Shown here piece after piece: positions 52,457 to 63,494 of a stretch of 64,000 bases of DNA. A program made the position numbers and the translations under genes. A model generated the notes under the pieces. It saw nothing but the letters and a program-made list of their open reading frames with translations. It ran no database searches and was not told the DNA's origin. The number at the start of each line of letters is the position of its first letter. Within the stretch, counting starts at the first letter, position 1. This stretch comes from Globisporangium splendens (Eukaryota; Oomycota; Peronosporomycetes; Pythiales; Pythiaceae). The stretch spans positions 62,001 through 126,000 of the forward strand of contig VFIW01000111.1 in NCBI GenBank assembly GCA_006386115.1. The letters run 5' to 3'.

Positions 52457-54471
52457 TTAGTACACACGGGCGAACGGTGGCACGCGCTTGCATTCGTTTT
52501 CGTCCAACGTCTCCGAGTGCACTTCACGGTATCGGATGTGGGTCTTCCCGTCTTCGCCGTGGTACGCGAGCGTGTGCTTCATCCATTCCTCGTCGTTACG
52601 CTCCGTGAAATCTTCGCGGGCGTGAGCGCCACGACTTTCCTTACGCGCTTCGGCCGCGTGCATCGTGCTCGACGCACACGCGAGCAAGTTCTTCAATTCG
52701 AACGTCTCGATGAGGTCCGTGTTCCAGATCAATGAGCGGTCCGTAACCTTGATGTCCTTGAACTTCGGCACAACCTGGTCGATCTTTTCCTTACCCGCTT
52801 GCAACGACGATTGCGTACGGTACACGGCGGCATCGAGTTGCATGGTCTTTTGCATCTCCAGACGCAGTTCAGCAGTTGGGATGTGGCCGTCAGCGTAACG
52901 GAGCTTGTCGACTTCAGCGATCGACTTGAGACCACCGTCCGATGGCATTGGACGCTTCTTCTCGCCTGGTTTCGTGATCTCAGCGATGCGCAACGCGCAC
53001 GCACGACCGAACACGACCAGATCCAACAACGAGTTGGCACCGAGACGGTTGGCGCCGTGGACCGACGCACACGCTGCTTCACCAGCCGCGAACAAACCCT
53101 TGACGACACGGTCTGGGTGCATCTTGTCAGCGCTGCCTGGCATGCCACCAGTGACATCTGGCACAACGACTTCACCCAAGTGGTTCGTTGGGATACCACC
53201 CATGTTGTAGTGCACGGTTGGCAACACTGGGATCGGCTCCTTCGTGACATCAACACCGGCAAAAATGGCGGCGGTCTCCGAGATACCTGGAAGACGTTCC
53301 GCGAGCAATTCCGCAGGCAAGTGGTCCAAGTGCAAATAAATGTGGTCCTTGTGCTTGCCGACACCACGGCCCTCACGGATTTCCATCGTCATGGCACGCG
53401 ACACGACATCACGCGACGCCAAATCCTTGGCCGTTGGCGCGTAACGTTCCATGAAGCGTTCGCCTTCGCTGTTGCGCAAGATACCACCTTCACCACGCGA
53501 GCCTTCCGTGATCAAGCACCCGGCACCGTAGATACCCGTTGGGTGGAATTGCACGAATTCAGGATCTTGCAATGGGATTCCCGCACGAAGCGCCATACCA
53601 GTACCGTCACCAGTGCACGTGTGAGCCGAAGTACACGAGAAGTACGCACGGCCATAGCCACCCGTGGCGAGCACGGTGTTGTTGGTGTGGAAACGGTGGA
53701 ACGTGCCGTCTTCCATGTTGATCGCGATGACACCGACGCAGTCGCCATCGTCGTTCATGATCAGGTCCAACGCGAAGTATTCAATGAAGTACGACGTGTC
53801 GAACGCCAACGAACGGCCGTAGAGCGTGTGGAGCATCGCGTGGCCGGTACGATCAGCGGCACAGGCGCAGCGGTGCGCTTGGCCACCCTTGCCGAACTCT
53901 AGACTCTGGCCGCCGAACGCACGCTGGTAGATCTTGCCTTCCTCAGTGCGCGAGAACGGGAGACCAAAACTTTCCAACTCACGCACAGCTTGAGGCGCCT
54001 GCACACAATTAGATACACAAAAATGCATCACGTCATCAGTATCAAGCCGTCGTCTCTTCAACTCAAAAAGGCACATACCTCTCTGCACATGTAATGGATG
54101 GCGTCCTGGTCACCGAGCCAATCAGAGCCCTTGACCGTGTCGTACATGTGCCACCGCCAGTCGTCGACCGACATGTTGCCGAGCGCGGCGTTGATGCCGC
54201 CCTGTGCCGCGACCGTGTGCGAACGGGTCGGGAAGAGCTTCGAGATACACGCAGTCTTGAGCCCGGCTTCCGCGCAGCCCATGGCGGCACGCAGACCCGC
54301 GCCACCAGCTCCCACGACGACAGCGTCGTACTCGTGGTCGATGATCGTGTACTTGGACGTGAGGCTCGTGTTCACGGAGCCGCCGGGCTTCTGCGACGAC
54401 AGCACCGCGAAGGAGCGCGCATTTTGGTGGCGGCCGGCGGCGCGCGACAGCATCTGCGAGGCGCGCAACAT
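52457..54471 (-). CDS. SDHA: Succinate dehydrogenase flavoprotein subunit, mitochondrial
   Basis: Complex II / TCA cycle subunit oxidising succinate to fumarate with covalently bound FAD in the mitochondrial matrix. Two exons, 54471-54079 and 53998-52457, are separated by an 80-base GTATGT...GCAG intron. The product is 644 residues, the normal length. The N terminus ([20 protein letters not shown]) is an Arg-rich presequence. The FAD motif [13 protein letters not shown] is at 51-63, the FAD-attachment region SHTVAAQGG is at 84-92 (H85), and further conserved blocks include [23 protein letters not shown] and [13 protein letters not shown]. The C terminus is the usual [13 protein letters not shown]. 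It shares a 511-base intergenic region with TAF8. Confidence 0.97.
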
Positions 54472-54982
54472 GGTGAAGGCGGCGGAGGAGATTCTTGCGG
54501 CGACCAAAGGGGAATGAGAACCACCGGGAAGCGCGCAAATGAGGGGCGGCAGGCACTCGCGGGTTGCGTTCGGGGGAGACCCGACGTGACCCGCCCACCC
54601 ACCCGACCAAAATACAAAACCTTACAGATGACCCTCGGGTTAAAGTGCGGATGCCAATTGACGATGATCGCGTCTCATTATTCTATAGAGTTGCAGATAC
54701 AGAGTTTTTATTTTAATTAGAAGATGCAGTTGTGCGTGATATTGTGAACTATATAATTTTGAAAGTGTATTGGACACGGGATAGACGCGAGCAATGAACG
54801 GCGAGGTTTTTTTTATGATCATTGCGTTTTACAGGTTGAAGAGGCTTCTATTCGGATCGCAGAGTGATGGATAATCTTGGAGAGCGCAATGAATTGTCTA
54901 CATTCCTCTACAAGAACAGTCCAAATGTCGTACTTAAGAGAGTGTATCTCGTTGTGTCCGATACAAACCTCACACCGTAACA
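54472..54982. promoter_or_regulatory. Divergent promoter region SDHA / TAF8
   Basis: 511 bases separate the two divergent start codons and must contain both core promoters. It is AT-rich in the middle (54650-54850). I cannot assign individual elements with confidence. Confidence 0.5.
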
Positions 54983-56449
54983 ATGGCGCCGAGTATGGGG
55001 GCGACGACCAAGGACGCGAGTCGCGGCGACGGCGCACGCGCTCCGACCAGCAGCGCGGGGAAGAAGAAGGCATCCGGCTCAGCTGCGAGTGCGTCAGGCG
55101 GCGGCGGAACGAGCGTTAGTATGAGCGCCAAGACCGCAGGAGCAACAGGAAGCGCCGACCAAGCGAGCGCGATCTCGAGCGGCGACCTCTTTGCGCGCTC
55201 AGTGTCCATGATGGCGGTCGCGCACATTGCGCGGGGCGTCGGCTTTGATGCCGTGCAGCGGTCTGCAGGTGATGCGCTCGTCGACATTTTGGCAAAATGT
55301 AAGCGCCGCATGTGTTCTACTGCCGATGATATGGCGCGATGACTGGAGGAATTATCCCATTTTTTGCTGTGTGTGTCTGTGGCAGATATTCAGCGGATCG
55401 GAGGCGCTTCGAAAGACATCGCAGAGCTTGCAGGTCGCACGCAGCCTCGCGCGACTGACGTTATGCAGGCTCTGCAGGATATGGTAATTGGCTGGGACGC
55501 TGTCCCATTTTTTGTGTGCTTTTTGCGTTTGACTGACACGTGCATGCTGTGTAGCTCCCAGTGCCCGTGGAGTTGTCGGACATGACGAAAGCGTTGGAGA
55601 CTGCAAAGCGCCCGCTCCCGCGCGATATCCCAGCGTTCCCTGTGCGCAAGCGCGACATCGCGGGCAACACGATCGAGCAGACGAAGATCGGCAACCGCGA
55701 GGATCTGCCGCCACACGTCCCGAGTTTCCTGCCGCCACTGCCGAACCGCCACACGTACAGCTCTGAGAGCCGCGTCGTCGTGGAGCGCGACCAAGACACG
55801 AAGCGCACGCGCTTGGATCTGCTGGGCCAGAAAAGTCACATTCAGCAATCGCTGCACGGTCTCCAGACCGTCTTTGCTAGTACGTGAGGACGTATAAGCA
55901 TGCATCTTTCTCTAATCATGGGTGGCTAACTGGTTGTGCCTGTGTTTGTACGCTGTGTGCTATCAGAGCAACCCACTGCGATTGTGCATCCACCACCGGC
56001 ATGGAACGCGTTCCAAGGCGCGACAGGTGAGAATGCATCGGAAAACCCGTTCGTGCAGCCACCAGTCGTCGCGCCATCGTCATCAAGCGCTGCAAAGGTA
56101 GAGGTTCCTTTCCTATATTCTTTTGTTGCGTGGGTTTCTTGTTAACGTGCTTACCTCTTCTATATTTGCAGAACGTATTCGCTGGTCCCGAGCGTAGCTT
56201 TGCACCGAATTTGACGCTCCAGAAGGGCGGACACAAGAAAAACGCCATGGAGAACACATCAGTCACGATTCCCAAGCTTTCCAAGTACGCCATCATATTT
56301 CCACTCTTTGCTCCATGCTCTTGCTTGCTTTCTATGAGAACTCCTCATTTACCTTATAACTGCTGCCTTTGCCCTTTTGTAGTAGCCAAGAATTGGGGAA
56401 AGAGGAAAAGATCCTCACAGGCACCTTCCATGATGGCGACTCGGAGTAA
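54983..56449 (+). CDS. TAF8: TFIID subunit TAF8
   Basis: Component of the general transcription factor TFIID, pairing with TAF10 through a histone fold. Six exons are proposed: 54983-55298, 55386-55483, 55555-55879, 55967-56097, 56172-56284 and 56383-56449, giving 349 residues. The N terminus is Ser/Ala/Gly-rich. The histone fold lies at about 70-137 (SVSMMAVAHIARGVGFDAVQ, ILAKYIQRIGG, TDVMQALQDM). The TAF8 signature LPPHVPSFLPPLPNRHTY follows in exon 3. The rest is disordered, ending FHDGDSE. The last acceptor is a TAGTAG tandem that could be used at either AG, adding or removing one residue. Confidence 0.88.
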
Positions 56450-56793
56450 AGTAGCATTCGTGAAGCGATACTGATCAGTGCAAGTCCTCTCTCCACAAGA
56501 TACCAATATATATATTTGCGAGCTCGTCCTTCCTTTCATTAGATTGAGAACTCAGTTGGTGTTGTCCAAACAGCAGAATGCCAAGGCGTACACAAAAACA
56601 TCGGAAGCGAAAGGGTATTGCGTGTTTGTATTAATCCGTCATTGTACGAAGAAGATAAAGCAAATGGTCGGATGCAGACCAGACGTCAAGAGCGTAGTAG
56701 TATATAAAATTGACGCATGATCTGCATCGAGTAATTTATGGATTCTTCAACGGAGAGCGAGCAGTAAGAAAGAGAAAAGCAGAGAACTTTAAA
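56450..56793. other. Spacer between convergent TAF8 and KRE6-like genes
   Basis: It holds the two 3' UTRs; no gene is seen. Confidence 0.5.
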
Positions 56794-58980
56794 TCAGCTT
56801 GTCGTCGTGATTTGGTGCGGGTTGTGACTCTGTGTGACGTCGTCGATCTCGACATCGAAGCGCGCGGCGCTCTTGGGGACGGCCATGCTCTCCAGCATCT
56901 TCTTGTTGCGACGCGACACGACGATCTTGTACATGACAAAGAGGAAGAGCGCTACTGCAATGGCAGCAAAGATCAACGCCAGTTCAATCGACGGACCAAA
57001 GCCCTTTGCTGCCGCCGTGTCGCTCACAGCGAGTGTGCATCGCGGACCGCCCCACGCACCTGACGACAAGCAGCTGCACACGCCGCGCTTGCACTGCCCC
57101 GTCACAATTGCCGCGGCTGCGACGGTCGACACCGTGCAGTCATCGTCGGTCTTGCACGACGCACCGCCGACAACGTCCACAATGGGGTTCTTCACGTCCT
57201 GGTACTCTTCGATGTGACCCTCAATCCATTTCTTCGTCGGGTGAGTCGCGGGGTCGCACCCGATCGTCATCTTGGAGCTCTTGGAGGTATCCTGGTACAA
57301 ACGGATGTAGTCGATCTTCATGTACATTGGGAATTCGTCACAGATCTTGTTGACCGTGGCGTCCTTGCCGTCGCCCTTGCACGGCTTGCCCGGGTTTGGT
57401 GGCTTCGAGCCCCAGCTCGTAGACAGCGCGACGTTGAAGATGATGTACATGGGCTCTTCGATCATCACTTTCTTTGGGTTCGATTTCTTCGAGTCTTGGG
57501 GTGGGTTCTCCATCGATTCAGCGGGGATCTCAAAGATTGGGATGCCCTCCACAAGCCATCGCACGTAGCCCTGGCTTCCCGTGACCCACTCGACCTGGTA
57601 TCTGAGGTAATCGGTGTACGCCGCGAGCGGCAGCCCCGAGTTGGCCGAAATAGCATCCATCTGGTAGTTGAACGACGACATCACATTGCTCTTGGAAGTC
57701 GCGGCCGTGAGCGGGTCCGCGCATTTCTTGTTGCTGTTGTCCGGGTCACACAGGTACGAGCCCTGGTAGCCGTTGATGACGGGCATGCACCCACCCTTGT
57801 CATTCACGCCCCAGTACCGCGTCGTGTTGTCGAGGCGGTCGAGACTAGAGCCGCCGTCGCGCGACGCCGGGCACACGTTGACGGTCGAACACGTGTTGTC
57901 CGTGATGCCTTTCTTAACGGACGCGATGACAGCCGCCGGGTTCTGGATCTGGCTGGCCACGGGCGTGCACAGCGTGTTGGGCGTGTATTTGAGTCCCTGA
58001 TACCAGCTCTTGTGGCCGCGCGCGTCGTAGACCGCCGTGGGAATGCCCGGAAAGTTGGCGCCTGGGGTCTTGCAGTTACCCGAGTAGAAGCAGTAGAGGG
58101 TCGAGTCGAGGCTCGTCGCTGGGATCATGCGGAACTCGTCAGGCATGCCAGGCGCGAGCTGGATCGATGTCGACACGTCGGTGCCGCCGCCTTCAAGCAG
58201 ATCGATTTCAGGCGCGCCGCGGCCCTGGTTCTTGTTGAGACCGTATCCAGGGTTGCTGTCGCACGCGCTGATGCGCTGCATGGGCGCCAACTCCTCGTTG
58301 CACTCGTTGTAACTCCAGGGCCACATGCGGTTCGTCGACTTGGTGAACAGCGCGCGCGCGAGGTTACCGAGCAGCCAGATGCCCGGCCATGTCGGGTAGT
58401 ACGCGATGTTTTTGACGCGTGCATACTTGTTGCCGAGGTCCGGGTTCCCGCTCGCCGACGAGATCGCACCGGGCAGCTTGGTGCTCACCTCCATCAACCC
58501 GCCCTGGAAGCAGAACTTGTTCCACGACTGCACCATGGCCGAGCGGTAGTACATGCTGTGGGACTCGTACTGCGGCGGCCGCGTGTACGCATTGTACACT
58601 GTAAAGCTGATATTGGATTCCTGTCGGACCTCGATCTGGAACACACCGCGGCCGTCGGGCTCGGTCACCGTGGACGACATATTGGGTGAGTAGTATTCGA
58701 GCGCCGCATTCACGCCGTCGGGCAGATCGAGCGCCGTCCAGAGGTAGTCGTTGCCCGCGGCGAAATTGCGGCCAGCGACGTTGAACTCGTCGCTGAACAC
58801 GAGATCCCACGTGGCGCCGCGCGACGACGTGGCCGTGTATGCGTCCTGCGGCGTGTGCACGTCCACCCAGGGCTTCAAGCCCGACTTGGCGTTGAACATC
58901 GTGCCGTGGACGCTGTGCGTCGTGCTTAATAAGGATAGCGCCAGCACCGCCGCCGTCTCCTGCCGCATCTTCGTCCGCAT
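56794..58980 (-). CDS. KRE6/SKN1-like beta-glucan synthesis protein (GH16 fold)
   Basis: Probable cell-wall beta-glucan assembly protein of the KRE6/SKN1 group. It is a single exon of 728 residues from ATG 58980; a second ATG at 58968 is also possible. Residues 1-26 form a signal peptide ending near SVHG. A GH16 jelly-roll follows, with WDLVFSDEFN, YYPTWPGIWLLGNLARALF and the catalytic signature EIDLLE (E258, D260, E263). Later blocks include VEGIPIFEIP, YIIFNVALSTSWG and YMKIDYIRLYQD. A Cys-rich EGF-like module (CKTDDDC...CSCLSSGAWGGPRC) precedes a membrane helix at about 665-688 and a short basic cytosolic tail. Unlike the yeast proteins, which have an N-terminal anchor, this one looks type I. 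Confidence 0.9.
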   Translation of the reverse strand: MRTKMRQETAAVLALSLLSTTHSVHGTMFNAKSGLKPWVDVHTPQDAYTATSSRGATWDLVFSDEFNVAGRNFAAGNDYLWTALDLPDGVNAALEYYSPNMSSTVTEPDGRGVFQIEVRQESNISFTVYNAYTRPPQYESHSMYYRSAMVQSWNKFCFQGGLMEVSTKLPGAISSASGNPDLGNKYARVKNIAYYPTWPGIWLLGNLARALFTKSTNRMWPWSYNECNEELAPMQRISACDSNPGYGLNKNQGRGAPEIDLLEGGGTDVSTSIQLAPGMPDEFRMIPATSLDSTLYCFYSGNCKTPGANFPGIPTAVYDARGHKSWYQGLKYTPNTLCTPVASQIQNPAAVIASVKKGITDNTCSTVNVCPASRDGGSSLDRLDNTTRYWGVNDKGGCMPVINGYQGSYLCDPDNSNKKCADPLTAATSKSNVMSSFNYQMDAISANSGLPLAAYTDYLRYQVEWVTGSQGYVRWLVEGIPIFEIPAESMENPPQDSKKSNPKKVMIEEPMYIIFNVALSTSWGSKPPNPGKPCKGDGKDATVNKICDEFPMYMKIDYIRLYQDTSKSSKMTIGCDPATHPTKKWIEGHIEEYQDVKNPIVDVVGGASCKTDDDCTVSTVAAAAIVTGQCKRGVCSCLSSGAWGGPRCTLAVSDTAAAKGFGPSIELALIFAAIAVALFLFVMYKIVVSRRNKKMLESMAVPKSAARFDVEIDDVTQSHNPHQITTTS

Positions 58981-60897
58981 TCCGTCGACAGGAAATGCGG
59001 GAATGCATGGGAGAGTGAGTGGCGCTGAGGGGTTACGCTTCGTGGCGGATGGCTTTCCGTGTGTGTGGAAAAAGAAGGAAAGAAAGAGGAAGAGAGTAAC
59101 CGCGCTGCACAGTCCGACGCCTCTGCTTGTGTGGGGCGTCGCCAGCGCCAGCTGGATACGCAAGCAGGTTACGCTCTCTCTTGCGCTCTGAAATTCGATG
59201 TTGGGGCAGCTGGCATATTGTTCGTTTTTCTGGACTGCATCGTTCATTCTATGTGAACAAAAGAAAGCGAAGCCACCCAAAAATACAACAAAAGTGTATC
59301 GTTGTCCTCTCCCGCTGCTGCATGCCAATAAAGAGAGAATAACAAAACGGGTACATTTGGGTGCTTTGCTTGCAAGAGAGGGCAACTCAAACAGAGACTC
59401 CCACGTGTCCAGTTCGGGCGATGCCATTGAGGGCGACTCTTTTTGTCTTTCTGACCACACTTTCGTGAGTTTGAAGACTTCAAGGATGCATCCTCTTTTG
59501 TCACTGAATGCAAAATCGGGTTCGCGTTCGACATTTCAGTGCTCTCCAGACGCAGATTAGGTTATTTTTAGGACAAATATGCTGCTCAGGGATTTTCTTC
59601 CGACCATTTCAACAGGGTTCAACACGTTTGGCCAGGTTTAAAATGAAATATAACCGTATTTCGCATGTCGCAAAATGGGTGACATCTCCCCTCAGTCAGC
59701 GAACCTGAGCCGCTTCGATCGCCACTGCGGGGTCGACGTAGCGCCTCCCTTCGTGCCGTTCGCGCTCAGCAGCCGCAGCCTGACAGTCCCCTGAAAGGGG
59801 GGCAACCAACAGACAGAACAGTCAAGGGGATTTTTGACCCTCCCCAGACCAAAATCACCGTCGTATATTTCAATGGATATTTACTCGCATTGGTGTCTCT
59901 TGTATGAAAAATACCTGGGCAGTGGATTTTCCGTTATTTTGTTGCTTCTTGATGTAAAAACGTTTTCTTGTCTCCCTTTTTTTGTCGCAAGTAGAATTTT
60001 GTCACTGGAAGGATTGTTTGTTCGGCGGCGTACTTAAGGCGTGACCTATAGCACACCCTCAAAAGACTGTCACAACCCTCACATTCGAACCTATTAATTC
60101 TAATTGCCCTTATAAAATGATCAATCATTTTGCAATCGCTGTGAAAGGCTTTTGCTTCTGTTGTATGGTTTTGCCGCGAATTTGTCAACTTCTGTACCGT
60201 TTATACGGAGCAACCCATTGTTGTTTGATGTATGAGAGATTATGTGGGCGATGCACTCGACGTAACTGGTTACAGCAACAAAGTCAGCCACCACCCCCTT
60301 CTCAACAACAATCTACAGACTGACGCGCGGCGAACAGCACCCATTATCGTAATTGGGAGCGTCCTCAGCGCGAAGACCGCAGGTGACGCACGACCCGTTT
60401 GTAATTAGGCGGTTGACACATTCGCGCACGCGACGAGTGCTCCTTTTGGGTTTCCGCGCAGTGTCTGGGAAACGAACGATACATGCCAAGCCACGGCTAA
60501 TATCGCGTCAACTGGATGCTTCACTGTGTGAATATGCCGAAGGATGCGCATTTTGACCCATCACATGGGCAGGAAGCGCAGCAAGTGAGCGTCCCGAAAT
60601 GACTCCATTGTGGGAGTGCTCCTCAAAGTCTGTTCGACGTTGACTTGGATGCTGTTGAAGTCGCCGCGTCGCGGAGCTTGTTGTACGGTTTTAGCGTGGG
60701 CAAGCTATTGAGCAAAATATCGGCCATATCCAGATCGTGGATAGGATGCTCCATCGACTAGAGTCGTTGATGAAGTTCAAACTATGTGCCGAGGCGCTCG
60801 TTCATGCCACTACCTTGCTGGTACTTGGCTTGACGCAAGCGGTTCGCTCGAGTACGTTTCGTTTCGTGTGGTCATTCGAGCATCATGCTTAGTGCCT
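58981..60897. other. 1.9-kb gene-free stretch
   Basis: The KRE6-like promoter and 5' leader lie at the left. The region 59700-60890 has no supported gene. The part around 60630-60880 has short coding-like bursts on the + strand interrupted by stops, possibly transposon debris. Confidence 0.45.
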
Positions 60898-61185
60898 TCA
60901 TAATACCCCCATTTCTCGGCCCGCACATCGCATGCCTTTTTCAATAATGCGATGGGCAAGGGTGGACGAAATTGAGTTCAAAATCAACTTGCGGGCTTTT
61001 GCTACCAGTTTCTTGTCGACAGCGGAGTCTGTACGGTTGACGATCTCATCAACACCATTTTCTTCAAAGATGGCGGGCATAAGGGTCTTGTAAAAGATCC
61101 AGTCGTCACCACTCCATTTGGTGGGAACTCCGTTGGTGTCCACCTGGAAGGACAAAGTCTTGGCACTCTTCGATGACTTCGACAT
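60898..61185 (-). mobile_element. Copia-type gag fragment
   Basis: A 95-residue frame from ATG 61185 begins MSKSSKSAKTLSFQ and has the Ty1/copia gag N-terminal style: W-x-GDDW, a short helical region, and a basic RKLILNSISSTLAHRII stretch. It stops at 60898 without the rest of gag or any pol. Just upstream on the same strand is GGTTATGAGCC (61251-61261), loosely like the copia primer-binding-site region TGGTATCAGAGC. This looks like the left end of an old LTR retrotransposon with the body lost. Confidence 0.55.
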
Positions 61186-61667
61186 GGCAGCTTGACTTCC
61201 GATTCAACGTGTCGCGAAACTTGGATCAATGATAGCCAAAAGTTTAGGCTCATAACCCTGTTTAGAATGGCTGCAGCGTCTAAGCGTGACGACGGAGAGG
61301 AGACGACAATAGGAGATGACTTGATATGCTCTCGGTAAATTTGAGAATAACTAACATGCATAAACTGCTTCGTGTGCTTCTTGCCCACTACGTCTGTGCT
61401 CCTCGTGGACTTGAACTGAGAATGCACTGCATGCTGGTGTAGAGCAGAGAACGATCGGCAAGTTCTTTCCGACGTGAAGCCCGCAGAAGGTCGACCCGTT
61501 GTTTGTCCCGGCTTAGATGTGCGTGGTGGTGTAGAGAGCAGGCACGAGCTATCATTCGCATCGAAGAAATTCTGGCAGAGGTTGCAAGGTTTCTTTGCCT
61601 TAATCGATTTTTTTCTTTTTTTTCAAAATACTTGGTCGGCGAAACGCGGTCATCAATGTGCCCATTT
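61186..61667. other. Spacer, possible retroelement leader
   Basis: No gene. It may include the leader and decayed LTR of the gag fragment on its right. I cannot see a matching second LTR. Confidence 0.35.
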
Positions 61668-63230
61668 TTAAGATTGAGCGGTGTGTTTTACAAGTCTATC
61701 AAGCTTTTGCGATGCTTTATGTGACCTCGGTCGATGTAGCTGATACATGACCACAGTTCGACTGTAGCATGATAGCCCGTTCCCACATGAGGGTTTGCCG
61801 AAAGCGAGTTTACTACGCGTAAGCATAGGTCCTCCGGAAATATTGCCAAACGTGAACACCTGAAACTTAATCATGCATCCGTTTTGAGTCGATACTGGAT
61901 CAACCGCAGACTTAAATTCAATCCACGAACAGGAGTCAGCATACTCAAATCCAGAGCACTCGGCACTGAGCGCTCGGACTTCCGGTGACTGCGGGTTAAG
62001 AGATGTTCGCCCGATCACATATCCAGTGTTCGTTTGCAGACGAAATCGCAAGTCCATACCCCGAAGAAGCAGACCCGGTTTGAGCGGGTGCTCCATATCT
62101 ACTCCAACGACGTAGTTGCTGTCGTCCAGTACCTGTAGCACTTTGTACTGCGCCAACCTCCGTGCGATCATTGTCTGCAACGGCGAGTCAACCTGCGACC
62201 AGGACCGCAGCATCGCAATCTGCGGGGTGACGCCCGGAAAGAACTTGGAAAAGCAGATGTACGTATCCTCGGTACTCGCAGCTTGGACCGATATACTCCA
62301 CCCAAACGTCTCCGACGGTGAAGAAATACCGTGTTCTGTCGCTACCAAAGATCCACCTGGAAGGAATGCTAGGCTGTCTTCTCTGTCGACCTCATCGTCC
62401 AGTTCAGTCATGGTCGGTGGTTGCAAAGGACTCGCCATTTGCTCCAATCGGCGCATATTTTCATAACAACGGCGAACAAACTTGCTGGCGTGATCTCTCG
62501 TGATCGGACTGAATGCAAAAGCTGGGGGGGTGTCTAGAAAATTCGATCCCAGAACAGGTATGTCCACCGCAGCGGCATCTTCCAATCGTTGTAGGCGTCT
62601 TTGCTGGTTCGTGCGCAGCTGTTCCAACCAAAACTTCTCCTCCTGTAATGAACGTACATCGTCAGCGAGTGCGATCAGATCCGTTATGGTTCTTCGTCCA
62701 CCGTCGACGTCGCTTTGTGTGAATACTCGGCCAGTGCTTGAATCACTGATCCGTTGCTGAACGGCGTCTTGAAGTCGCTCGTATTGCCGCTCTAGTAGCT
62801 GCAACGTTGCCTTCATCTTCACGACCAGTTCACGCCGCCGCTTGCGCATCCGCTGCATATCATCGCGTTTCCGCGCACGAAGCTTCTTCAACTTTATCCT
62901 TGCCTCTTCCTCTAGGTCGTTCTCAGTTTGTTCTGATGTGTCGCCACTCCCCGTGATCGCGGTGTCTTCAGGCGCGGTCTGAAGGTCTCCAACTTGGCCA
63001 GCGCTGTCTGCAGCTGCGTTTCTTTCGCCTCCCATGTCGTCTGCTGGCACGTCGATAGACCACCCGTCGCAACCACGGAGCATTTCCTGCAGCGACAGAA
63101 TCGATGCGCCGGATGTGCGTTCATGCACTACTGGCGATGGAGAAGCCGACCCGCTCTCTCCAAACAGGACGCACAGCGCCAGTTCTTCCGCCGTCCATTC
63201 GTCCGTCACCCTCAGCGTTTCCTCCTCCAT
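61668..63230 (-). CDS. M96 mating-specific-like protein with coiled coil
   Basis: Resembles the large oomycete family named after the Phytophthora M96 mating-specific protein; molecular function is unknown. It is a single frame of 520 residues from ATG 63230 (MEEETLRVTDEW). An acidic N terminus is followed at about 115-165 by a very basic helical segment (RARKRDDMQRMRKRRREL) and a leucine-rich coiled coil (LQLLERQYERLQ), bZIP-like but without the invariant Asn. The C-terminal half (FVRRCYENMRRLEQ, FGWSISVQAAS, MLRSWSQVDSP, YKVLQVLDDSNYVVGVDMEHP) is the family's START-like portion. The last ~35 residues diverge from what I would expect, so a 3' intron or truncation is possible. Confidence 0.55.
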   Translation of the reverse strand: MEEETLRVTDEWTAEELALCVLFGESGSASPSPVVHERTSGASILSLQEMLRGCDGWSIDVPADDMGGERNAAADSAGQVGDLQTAPEDTAITGSGDTSEQTENDLEEEARIKLKKLRARKRDDMQRMRKRRRELVVKMKATLQLLERQYERLQDAVQQRISDSSTGRVFTQSDVDGGRRTITDLIALADDVRSLQEEKFWLEQLRTNQQRRLQRLEDAAAVDIPVLGSNFLDTPPAFAFSPITRDHASKFVRRCYENMRRLEQMASPLQPPTMTELDDEVDREDSLAFLPGGSLVATEHGISSPSETFGWSISVQAASTEDTYICFSKFFPGVTPQIAMLRSWSQVDSPLQTMIARRLAQYKVLQVLDDSNYVVGVDMEHPLKPGLLLRGMDLRFRLQTNTGYVIGRTSLNPQSPEVRALSAECSGFEYADSCSWIEFKSAVDPVSTQNGCMIKFQVFTFGNISGGPMLTRSKLAFGKPSCGNGLSCYSRTVVMYQLHRPRSHKASQKLDRLVKHTAQS

Positions 63231-63494
63231 CTCTTGCTCATGAAATGGCTGGGGCGATGAAAACTTGATCCACAGCTTCCATGACATTAATTTGAACGAG
63301 TGCCCATCACTCTGGTTTCTAATTGTGTGTGGCACACATAAGTTGAGTATGAATGCATTGACCCCTCTGACAAAGCGCTGCCGACAGGTTTAAGTTTATA
63401 AGGTGAGGTATATTTAGGTTCATCTCCGTGACCTACAATATCCATTCTCCTACCTAATCTTCATTGCGAATTTCATCTAGGAGTGTAAATGTGT

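Noticed and set aside
52799..53902. + strand frame opposite SDHA
   Set aside because: Shadow of highly conserved SDHA codons; no recognisable protein.
57214..58689. 491-codon + strand frame opposite the KRE6-like gene
   Set aside because: Antisense shadow with Arg/Val/Asp bias; the opposite strand encodes a complete GH16 protein.
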